A stretch of DNA of 64,000 nucleotides from Dermatophagoides farinae (lineage: Eukaryota; Arthropoda; Arachnida; Sarcoptiformes; Pyroglyphidae). This document shows, in pieces, positions 45,797 to 57,981 of the stretch. The stretch spans positions 5,335,001 through 5,399,000 of the forward strand of contig NC_134677.1 of NCBI RefSeq assembly GCF_024713945.1. The letters are read 5' to 3'. The translations under genes were made by a program, and so were the position numbers. The stretch's first letter is position 1. Each line of letters starts with the position of its first letter. A model generated the notes under the pieces. That model ran no database searches and was not told where the DNA came from. It saw nothing but the letters and a program-made list of their open reading frames with translations.

Positions 45797-48700
45797 TCTC
45801 AACTATTCTATCTAGCATGGAAAAATCTATTGTATTTGATCATTTATTTATTCATTCATTGTTTATTGTTTATTTCGTTTATCCATTGAGCCATTTGAAT
45901 AGATGATCTGTTGTTGAAAAAACCAAATAAAAAAAATCGATATGAAAAAAAACGACTCAGTTTTGAACTTGAAAAAATAAAAAATTACATACAAGTTGGT
46001 CTAGATATGAAATTTTTATCATCTGACCATAACAGTGAATATTTGTTTAAAAAATCAAACAACTCAAAACTGTTTATCATCTTTAAATGGCAATTATCGT
46101 GTAACTAAAAACTAGATTCATCAGAGGAAAAATAAATTATTGCTAAAATTAAACTTATTGACTGATAAAAATGAATTGACATTGAAATATTGCCACGAAG
46201 AATTATTTATAGGCATATCATGAATAAACTATGCACAATAAAACCTAAATGTCAAATGACCAAAAGAATCACCAAAAAAAATTTCATTTCTTGGTATAAA
46301 TATGATCAAGAAAAAAAATGGCTGACATGTCGAAACTATCCAAAAGTTCAAAAAAAACTATGTGAAACTTTTTTGCTTTGATTGTCATTATTGTTATTGT
46401 TACTTTATTTTGGTGTATAAAATGTGGCCATAGCAACGACGATCAAGACAAAGACAACAACAATCAGACTAATGTTGTCTTGTTTTTGTTGGCGGACGTC
46501 AGAATTTCATCCTATCTATTCATTCACAACTGAACTATATTCATATATATAACAATCAACCTCAAAAAATGTCTTTGCGTGCAATGATTCTTTTTTCAAT
46601 GTATTTGTCGATTGTAAAAACAATACCGCTTTGAATAGCTTGGTTGTCTTAAAATCGATAAGAAAAGATAAGCAACGAACAAATTTTTTTTTAAGATCTA
46701 CAGATTATGATTACAATGTATTCGTGTACGATTTATATTTGAAAATGAACAGAATTTTGATTAGACATATTCATTGGAATAATTTATCATACACATTGGT
46801 GAACGCCTATAATTGAACAATAGTGAAAAAATTCTTGGGCACTTAAAGTATTAAAAAAATTTGTCTAAATGAAAAGATAATAGAATGATAAAATAATAGA
46901 AAATTCAGATTATTATCATTTATCGAACAAAACTTTTTCTGGGTCATTTTTTGCAGGTTGTATCAATGATAATAATGAACAAAAATGATTAAAATTAGGA
47001 CACTCATGAATGAAACAATCTACACTTGCAAACAGGTGCATGTTATATGGTATGAAATGTTCTATAGCACACAAAAGGCATCAAAATAGTTTTCCTTTAG
47101 GTTTTCTTTAATGATTTCAGTATATCCTGTTCAGTTTGTCATGCATTTGTTGAATGACATAACATAATTATTATTTTTCCACTGTCCATTAATATGTACC
47201 GAACATGAACGACAACGTCATCATGATCTGTGTGATTTGTTCTCAGCTCAATTCGGATCGATAATTGTGATTTGATTTTTCTATTCAAAGTATGAATACA
47301 ATATTGAATATATACCTCGATACTAATCAGAAAAGTTAAAAAAATGACAAGTTTTATTAATCTATCATTTATGGCTGTCATCTTGTCAAATTGCAAATGT
47401 AAAATCAATATCAATGATTAGAAAAAAAACAAAATAAAAAAAATATGAATTAAATGAGAAAAAATTTCCAATAAAAGATCTTATCGTTGCTGAAAAAAAC
47501 TTCATTCATTCAAGTTTGTCATTTAGGTTAGTTTGAAAAGGCACCCTGCAAGACATTTATTCAATATCATGATTTATTATTTGGATTGTTTTTTCTCCTT
47601 TTTTGCATTAAATGAATGAAAATTTTCATTTCTAGTGAATGACAAAAATAGAAAGCTCCGATGGGTAACCATGGCATGTTTTTTATCTCTTTTATGCTAT
47701 TATGATTAGACAAATAATTATATTTGATATTGATATGATGAATTTTTCTAAAATGATGGCAAAACAAATATCTGTTAATTTGATTGCATATTAATTAGTG
47801 TGAATGAAAATTTCCTATTGGTTTTCTTCGAAAATAAAACGGAAAGTAAAATGGCGAATCGCATTTATACTACGTCAAACGATAATTGATCAATAAATAT
47901 TACGAAATGAATCACGGTCAAATATATAAAAATATTATTATTAGCGGCTGTCAAACCCGAAATTATTATCATAATGAGGAAATTTGAAATTAGTTTTTTT
48001 TCTGGTATGTCACCGTGACTACAAATATTTTTTTGAATTTATTATGCTACTATTATCAGTTTAAATTATGCCATATATATTACAATCGTATGATCACATC
48101 AACTTGAATTGGCCATCGTTATCTAAATCATGATCTCTCATAGAATATAATGTAAAAATGATAAATTCACATTGACAAAAAATGTTGATTTTTGTGAATC
48201 AATCATGAATACTATATGAACCTGTTATGGTTAAACCTCACGTATGATATCTCTAATAGAAGTAATCAAAAAATTTAAACTTTTTCCGTTGCCATCGTAG
48301 TCGTCATTATATTTTGTTGTTATATTGTTTAAAAAAAACTGAAACCTACAAACAAACAAAAAAACTAAAACTATAGAAGATGGCTTCCTAGTGCTGCAAC
48401 ACACCAATAGCGGACGTTTGCCGTTGTTAATATAATAACGACAATTTCATTTACTAGTTGAAAACTATGATTGAAACCATACATTGTCATAGGATTTTCT
48501 CTATTCGAATCACACAATTTTCAAAATTTTCCCTTTCGGTCAAATACACATGCACACAAAAATTCAATTAGTTGTAATAGGAAAATGTAATGTCGATGTC
48601 GTAGTGAAATCCAAGTCAAGTTTCATTGTATACAATTGAAGCAAGACTAAACAATAAACACAAATCCTAATTGTATTCATAGATGATGCATGGTTTTAGA

Positions 48701-49124
48701 TTACAAATTCAATCAATGGAAAATAACAACAAACATAACAATGAACATAAAATTTCTTCCCTATCATTATAATGATAGGATCTTTGAACTCTAATGGATC
48801 AATTGATTGATTGATTAATGTTTCTATTTGAAATCAGATGATTTTTTTTGAATCAATCACAATACCAGATCAAAACCAAAATAATTTTTATTGTTTACGA
48901 AAACATTTGAAAAGAGAAAATGCAAAATGGAAACGAAAAATATTTGCCTATATATGCATTGCGCCTACACATGTATATTTATTAGGAATGAATCAAATAG
49001 ACAATTCTGTTTTTTTTGTTTGTTGCCATAAACAAAATCAAATCAAACCAACCAACCAATAATTATTAGATTGATTGCCACATAAACCGAGAAAAGCTCG
49101 ATCTTCGTTAGATTTAAATTAGAC

Positions 49125-49162
49125 AATGATGATGATGATGATCATCATCATCATCATCATTA
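49125..49162. repeat. Self-complementary (ATG)n(ATC)n repeat
   Basis: An ATG-unit run is followed directly by ATC units, so the two arms (about 16 nt each) are exact reverse complements and could form a long hairpin or cruciform. Confidence 0.85.
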
Positions 49163-52100
49163 TTAAGCAGACCATAAAACTGGATTTTTCAACAAAGAAA
49201 AGTAAGAAAAAAAAATGATCATTAGTGAGATTTACATTTTGATTTGATTTTTATTGGTAGCATGAAAAATAAAGAAATCGGACTCATCGTTTTATCGAAT
49301 ACTAAACATTTATAATTCTTTACAATTCATTGAATCAATCAGTATGTATGTCAAAGATTTTTAGTGATCAATCAGACAAACATCAATTTCTGTTTCATTT
49401 ATATATATATATATAGAAATTAGTATGTCTATAAAAGTAAAGGATTTAATCAAAAACCAAATGTTTGAAAAAGGAAATCCTTAATCCAAGATTAATCCGA
49501 TGGAAAAAAACGAAAACATTGATTATCATGATATCGTAATATCACAATTATTACAGATTTAATCGAACTTTCGATTTTTTTCTCGCAAGTCATTGCAACA
49601 CAAATGATTTGAAATGAATCACATTTTTTTTCTCATGTTCGTTGTTGTTGGGTCGCAATAGATGATTTTTCTTCATTTCTTCCCATTTGCATATATTGAG
49701 ATCGATTTGAGGATGATGAATAAATGAATTTGTAATAGCATTTCCAATAATAATGACAACGATGATCTATGGTAAAATATTTTTATACAGCTACAAAAAT
49801 ATATAATCTCATACATCGATGATGACAATAATAATATAAATATTGGTATGGTATGAACGTGTCGTGATTTACTGATCAGATCTTCAGAATTCCCTTATGA
49901 GACATTTGTTTGTGTATTTGCCGGTTAAAGATAGAAAGTGTAAGACACGATTTGCTATTCGAATATAAATATTTTTCTCAAAAATAAAAACAAATCAATC
50001 TTCAATTTTGCAGAAAAAAAATCAAACAAAGCGGATATTTAGGAAATGAAAAAAACATCCCACAAAGTAAAAATAATCTCATTTTTATCTCAGATTTTCA
50101 TTTCAGATTTTGTCATCAAGATAATCTTTTATAGATTATGGAATAAATTATTCTTCCACAATAAGCTACTGTTGCTTTCCTGATCTTCCTATAACTTTGA
50201 GTTAATGATAAGAGCATCTTGTTTGTGATAATTTCAAAGAACTTTTTTTTCGACAAAAAATATTCGATTGTTTTTGGATTTTGGAAAATAAAACAATAAA
50301 ATTATATTCTTATTCGACAGTCAAGTCCATTGTAGAAAGTTCCTTTTCGATCATCATCATCATAATCATCAGCATTAGCGAGTTAGCTAAGTTATTTTCT
50401 CGTTGTTGGAGATCAAAATCTTTGCTTCCTGTAACGAAATACTAACATGTTTGAAAAAAAACTAAAACAAAATCTTTGGCTTGTCTGGCGACAGGAATAA
50501 TCACGCCAAGCACAATAAATTTAAAATTAATAGGAAATTCAAAAAGATGATATGCTTTGTTTGTGTTTATGTTTTCGTATGGTGAATAACAATTGAACAT
50601 TAATCCGGTCAACAAGGCGTCAAAAGTTCCGAAGTTTTTCGAAAAAAAATTAAAAACATGAAACATTATTGAAAAAAAAAAGTTTTGGCTTGAATATCAG
50701 TCTCAGTCGAAGAGGACAAAAAATAATTTATGTATTGAATCATCATCATAAATGACACTGACAACAATAGATAAGAAACTCGATTATTTCATCAATGATG
50801 GAAGCCGACGTCATAAAGATATCATAAATCCAGAGAAATCTCCTAAAATCGTGGTAAATTTTTTTTAATTTTCTGTTTTTTGACCGATTTATACACATTT
50901 TTTACATGACTATACCAGAAACCATCATCGAATGGTGTATATGTTGTAATGTCGACATGACTATCTGTTTTCTCTCATTTTTAGGACACAAATTTACATT
51001 TTTAAAAAATCATCATCAAACAAAATAGAGAAGTGATTGTGAAACCTCTAAAAATTGTCCAAAACGAAAAAAAGATTACAATGAAATTGGACTTTTTTTT
51101 CATTGAATGGTCAAAACATGAAAAGTACGTAACAAAATGAAACATTTTTATTATAAACCTACGCAAAGATTTGGAAAATGTGTTATGATGTAACAAGTCA
51201 AATTTTCAAAACTATTGAGTTTCAAGTCAATATCGGCATCATTATCTTTTGTCCATTATCGTTTTTTTTTCATAGTTATAAGACAAATCAAACAGCATGA
51301 GATTTACACACTCACACATACAGTACATAATCATAACTTACTTGTAAATTCGAAATTGTTTTTGTATTCTTTTTAATAATAAGAATCATATGGAAAAAAA
51401 TCACTGAAATCGATCAATTGACATTATAATTCTCTAATTCAAGGATTAGACAACAAACGATTATCATTAGCGTAGCGATTTGGTTGAACAAAACGGATGA
51501 CCAATGAAAGGATGTAGCATTTCATATGCAAAAGGAAATTCGATATCAAATAAACAAACACATACACAAGATACAAGATAATGAAAAAAATAAAAATAAA
51601 AAGCGGATTTTCGTTTTAGCTGTTGTTCACTTTTTTGGTGATCGATTGATGTTTGAAGGTTTTTTCTAGTTCTATTTTGAGAAAATGGAAAAAAAATCAA
51701 ATAAACAATCACTCAACATCGAAAAAAACGATCCAAACAATCTGGATTTCATAGATTTAAAGATTTTTCACATAGAAATCTATAAAAACTAACCACCAGT
51801 ATCACCACACAATCATCGATAATAGTAAAAAAAAATTGACACATAACTGTGGCGAAGATAATGACTGACCATTACAATCAGCCATCAATATTACAAATGT
51901 TATTGTCGTTGTCTTCTATGACAAAAACAAACATAAATTGGCAGATTAAAACACACAACATAAATATGCGCAATATAGTATGACACTAGCAAGTAGTTTT
52001 TTTGGATCTATACACACACATATGGAAGAATCCAAACAAATTTTATCCTGACTGTACATTGAGAAGAAAAGAACAGAAAAGGGAGCCATTACAAAATTGG

Positions 52101-55100
52101 CAGCGGCAACTTTATCCAAAAAGTATAATTTCACTTTCAGATGTTCATGTAACTGTATACAACTTTTCTCTTTTGCTAAAATTTTTTTCTCTCTTTCGTT
52201 TTTTCCACATATCTCTCTCAACGCACGTTTCTCAATAAAATTGAAAAATAAATTCGAATATATAATGGAATGGACTATTGAAATGTTTATCATGAATTGA
52301 ATTTTTACATACCACTTCGACAGATGTAAATGTAGCTATATATAAATGTATATGTGTACATGTTCAATGACGCCTTGTATTTTTATATTTCGTTATTTCG
52401 TTAAAGTGAAAACACTCTTTTTCCTATGTTCATACTCCATAATTTTTTTTTCTATATACACGACAAATGGCTTTGGTTTCAATTTACAGAGGTGTCTAGT
52501 TTATACCAACGTTTTCATCCCTTTTAATTGTTGAGTTTCCAACTAAAAAACATGTATTTTAGTCTTGTATACCCTACATCCATACGTATCTTACAATTTT
52601 TATTATATAGCTAAAGATTTGTACCCATTTTGATGTATTAGGCCAAAAATAACACCGAAAAAATTTGTTCTGATTCGACACAGTGTCGATTATTGCGCAC
52701 AAACAATAATGAAATTCTGATTCAAGCTGTTACCAGACCAGATTATGGAACGATAAAAAAGCCAACATATTCCTAGCAATATGCTTTTAGGTCGAACTAT
52801 GATGAACATAGTTTATATTGGTTACTACTTTGTAAAACACCTAGCCAAAAAAAGAGACTGAATCTGGAACAAGAGTGATAGAAGCAGGGATACCAGAAAC
52901 CAGATTGAAAATGGAGAGACAAAACTAGTTCATTTTAACAACAGAGAAAAACTTGTCATAAATGTCATTAATATATGTCGGAGATTTAATATGGTAATTG
53001 ACGATAGTATGAAAAAAAACGAAAAACAAAACATCTGGATAAATGTGGCACCAAAATGATGATGATGATGGCACGGACAGGTAGAGATCGGTGATTCTGT
53101 TTGATTTGAAAGGCGCCATAAAAGAACGCTTTTGTTGATTTTCAACGAGAAAAGAGAACAAAACAAAAAAAAAGAAAACTCTGTCAAGGATAAATGAAAT
53201 GGATGGATAAAGCCTGACGACACGAAATGACATGACATGATGATGAGAACCAGTTTTTGTTATTTAACAGTCATAATTCAATTTAGGCTGAATAGTATGA
53301 TGAAATAAAAATCAAATGGATCGACAAAGAAAAAAGAAATAAGAGAAAAAATATGCAACCAACATCCACTTCTAAAGTAGTTGTATTTTTTCTCGTACAA
53401 ATTATCTGTCAAATGAATGAGAGCGAAACAGGTGATAGAACAGATTCATTCAACCAAACAATCGATAATTGTATCATCCGTCTATGAATATGGACCGTTT
53501 GGCCAATCTAAAGCAGCAACAAACTTCATCTACGAGCAAAATAAATCTTTTTGATGGTTTTGGCCCAAAAATTAATTGTACCGTTGTAATCATCAATGAT
53601 ATTAAAACACTAAAAGACAATGGAATAAGATATAAAAACCAGAAAATTTTTCCACAAAGAATGAGTAGGTAAAAAGAAGGTCATATTTAATATCGATGAC
53701 AATTGTTGAAAAAAATGGTTAAATCACTGAAACAATAATAATTGTCTATGATTGTTTTGATGAATCAATCAACCGTATAAATATGCTCATTTATCGCTAT
53801 TATAGATTTTTTTTTTTTGGTTGGACAACAGTTTTTTCAACTCTTTTTTGCTATCAACATTCAAGTTCTTCTTCATCATTTGGCATTCTCATGAAATTTG
53901 GTTTGAATAATCCATATTATTTTATTTAAAAGATCAACTTGGCTTTTGTCTCAAGTTGGTATTAATGAAAAACGTAATCGAAATTTTATTTAAATTCACC
54001 ATGACACGAGAGCCCAAAACCAGAAACTACCTACGCCTATTTTTTTTTGTTTTACCTCTGAATCCTATTGTTTCATCATCTCCGTTAACGATAAAAGCGT
54101 ACCAGAAGTGAATAAATAAAAATTTAACCAGAAAAAACCAGAATTAAACCACTAAGAAGTTTTTGTGTAAAATATTCTCAACATTTGTTAATGTTGCTAG
54201 CATTGATGACGAAGTTATAGTCGTCATCAAATTATATAATCGTACTTTATGGCAAGAAATAAGTCAAAATTATGGTGAAAATTTAAAAATTAAAATGAAT
54301 ATAAATGCGTTATAAAATCAAATGAATTACGTAATAAAAGACATAAAACGAATGCGTTAATATTATTTACTATAGCAATCCTAATGCTGATGGATCAATC
54401 AATAAATGCCACATAATTGTCCGCTAAATCCCGAATAGCCTTGATCTATTTATATAGTTTTTTTTATTCTATTTGAATATTTTCGAGTTATCGATTGAGG
54501 CTTCCTTGAGTCAATAATAGATTCTGGTCTTATGTTGAAAATGCCAAAGAATAATTCAATATGGCACTTTATATAGTTTAGGATCCATTCATTTTGTAAA
54601 AAAAGTGTCATCTAGCAGCAATGTTAAGAATCAAGATTCTTGATTTTGTCTTTGCAAAGTAGTAAAAGCAATGAAAAGGGTGATGGGTCATTAATTTTAA
54701 ATTTAAAATAAATAATTTTTGCTATAAAAATTGACACCATTTTAAGGCGATGACCACAAGAACAACAATAACAAAAGCGAATCTAATATTACAAGGAAAA
54801 TAAGTAAAACTCGTTTCTCATTATGGAGACTTTTCATAATCATCTCAAATTTTGTCATCCAACACCGATACAGGCAGAGAGTTTGAAATTAAAAAATTAA
54901 AAATCATGAAATCATTTTCATTAAAGACACGGCTAGTTTGTCATAGTGTATCCATGTTCCAGAAAAACTTGTCGTTATCTATTCGATGACGATGATGATG
55001 ATGATGATAATGGTTAATTTTGTAGTTTTGTGTAAAAAAAACAAAAAAAATGACACATGCTGTTAGGAAAATCACTTCATTCAGTAGCGTATTTTTAAAT

Positions 55101-57851
55101 GATGATGTCATAAATGGAGGTATCTTTTTCTATCAAGTATTCTAACAAAAATAAGGATAAAGTAATCTGAAAACGTAATATCAACAATAAAAATTTTTAT
55201 CATATAAACAAAAGAGAAGCAATAACAAATTCAAATATGAAATTTCGGATGTTTATACAAACAACAAATTCATCATCATTTACTCGATCCGGAAGGATAA
55301 TCAACATTTCGAACTCATAATAACGGCTTAATAACACCATCAACGATGATGTTAAGCCTTTGGGCATGTGATCAAATATCGGACATTTTGATCTGAAATT
55401 GAAACAAAAATTCATTTAAACACACATATAATGATAATAATTTTACATTCAAGCAAACAAATAAAACAAAAACAAATTAATAGTTTCATTAACTTTGCCG
55501 GTCACCATTATCATCGTCATCATCAACCACGCAATCATACATTTATGAAGGAGTGTCCATCACTCGTGTCGATTAAATTGTTTCATGATTTCATTAAATA
55601 AGTTGATGAACATTATTGTTTGAAGCCATGAAATATAAATGAAAAAAAAAATTCACAAATTTACAATTGGCTAACATTTGGCCAATTCAAATGTTCATTT
55701 GTATGTAAAGAGTAGTGTACGAATTCAAATAAGGTTGTCCATTACCAAAGATGATGATCATGATGATCATTATCATTTACGAACTTTTAGACATTTTTTC
55801 CATTTGAAAACAGGATGCATATTGTTTGTAGACATAATAATTTTGGCCTTAATTATCCATTTCCATCTTGAACAACTTACAAACAAACAAACAAACACAC
55901 AAATGAATCGAATTCAAAAGCTCAACAAATAAATGATCGATACCATATACACAAATACGGGCCTGGCATTCCATTTCGTGTTGTGATCCTGAATAACTAA
56001 TATCATTCATTTATATTACAGATCAATTGATTTTAATGAACTTCAAAAAAAAAAACATCTGTAAATGGCAATTCTAATTACAAAGTTCATATGCTATACA
56101 ATTATTAGTGATTTTCCTTGAATTTTCATTTTAAATTCAAATGTTCATATAATGTCTATGGTCAAACGAATGTCATTCAATCACACATGTTAACGAATAT
56201 TTAAATTTTTCGCTACCGAACAATTTAAAACATTTATACTCCAAGCGAATCATTTTATTTTTTCTGATCATAATCAAACCATTGATTTATTAGTGTAAAA
56301 TTTTTCCATTATACAATTGTATACGTTGATATATCCATTAAACACAAATCTTTTCAATTTCATATAATCTAGAGCACTGAAATTTTTGAATTAAAATGTA
56401 AACAGACCAAAAAACAAGATCTGAATCAACAATATTGATTCAACAAGATAGATGTCAGAAGGCTAATATAAATAAAACCAAATCTAGTGGTCAAGTTTAT
56501 ATATGATAATATTAAATATGGCCTGCAGGTAAATCATAATCCAGTATTCAAGTTTAATTTATTTTTATTTGTAGATTGTGTTTGTGTTGGTGGGCTTACT
56601 CTTGAATTTTAAAATGAAATAAATTTGAATAAATTTTTTTTTCTTGCAAAACAAACTTTAAACGATTCGAAATGTAACCATCTGAATTTTAGATTTTCAT
56701 ATTTTCATAGAATCCAATTTCATACGAATGAATATCTTTCACTGAATATATGATTCATATATATTGATTTATTTCGGAAAGGAAAAAATTCACAAAATAT
56801 AATTCATCTTTGTGTGTGTTTGTGTGTGTAAGTGTTTAATTCAATCCAATGGATCAGAAAAATCTACATAATTACAAAAATATCGGTCTTATTATTGGAG
56901 TCACGAAATGAACCGAATAAAAATCAAATACAAATGAATACACTTTGAAAGGACAAAAAAAATGATCTAATCATTTTCAGAATTATAATTAAAATAATAA
57001 AATAATCTCGTTTTAAGTTTTCATTGTTGTCTCAAAGATTTACAGTCAAGAAAATATTCATATTTTTGCATATAATCCATAGTTTACAAATATTTTTGTC
57101 TGTTTTTATGAATGATATTCAAAAAAAAAATAAAAATAAAATTTCATTTTTTCTGTCTTTTGTTTTTTTTCAACTAGTTACATAATTGATTATATCGATT
57201 GAATTGCTGATTATTTTGAACATTATACACAAAAACATACTGATACAAACTTCTACATTTCAAAAAGGCAGCAAAAAAAACAAAAATAATAATCTCAGTT
57301 ATTTATCATTACATGTGACGATTGAGCGTTCGTACATTTATAGGCTACATTTATATCATAACCTGATATTTTTTTTTATAAAATTTGATTGGTTAAATAA
57401 TAAATAGAAATATTGCTGAACAGAAAATAAATGAGGATAGTTGTAAGAAAAAAAATAATTTTAAACAAAAACAGGCAAAAAAAAATTATTGAAAAAATAC
57501 AAAGAATTCATAAGATAATTGATAACAGTCAAAAAAAAATTTGTTGTCTTTCCAGTATTTTAGATCTATTAGTTTGAGAAGAATGAATGAGGTTAACCGG
57601 ATGATGAAATGATACATAAATCCAAGATGCATACAGATCTTTTTTTATGTGTTTGTGTCTAAATGCTTTGATTTGATCAGTTATTATTTTATATTTTTCA
57701 TTAGTGAAGATCGATTTAAAATCTAAGTGTGTAAATGCAAGTGTTTAGGCTTGCTTATTTTATTGTGATGATCTGACATTGTCGATTATTGTTGATGATG
57801 ATGATGATGATGATGCTGAGTATATCACGATTTTCGTCGATAATGATTATT

Positions 57852-57857
57852 TTTATT
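57852..57857 (-). terminator. Candidate polyadenylation signal of Cip4
   Basis: AATAAA on the minus strand, about 125 nt past the Cip4 stop; another hexamer follows near 57755. Confidence 0.4.
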
Positions 57858-57981
57858 GATGTGTGTAGGGTTGTAGGTCGAGGAGGACAAAATTTTTTTT
57901 GTTAGGTGAGAAAGTTGCTGAAAGGAGTTGTCCTCCTGTCTTCCCTGGATCTGGTAACCCTAGATGTGTGTTATTCGATAA

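Larger units (their letters stand above)
45803..57981. other. 12 kb without confident genes
   Basis: May hold the missing 5' exons of the proteoglycan-like gene. Weak coding-like patches: minus 47139-47414 (a Met followed by a hydrophobic IKLVIFLTFLIS run, which could serve as a signal segment), minus 50312-50666, plus 52630-53060 (one frame with few stops), plus 53484-53672 (MDRLANLKQQQTSS), and minus 55200-55415. None is recognised. Plus-strand frames at 45911-46108, 46190-46381 and 46631-46816 are open but featureless. The rest is AT-rich with ATC/ATG repeats. Confidence 0.45.

Noticed and set aside
52925-53238. Two overlapping 102-codon minus-strand frames
   Set aside because: Two frames open together over Phe/Ser-rich low-complexity DNA; no family features.
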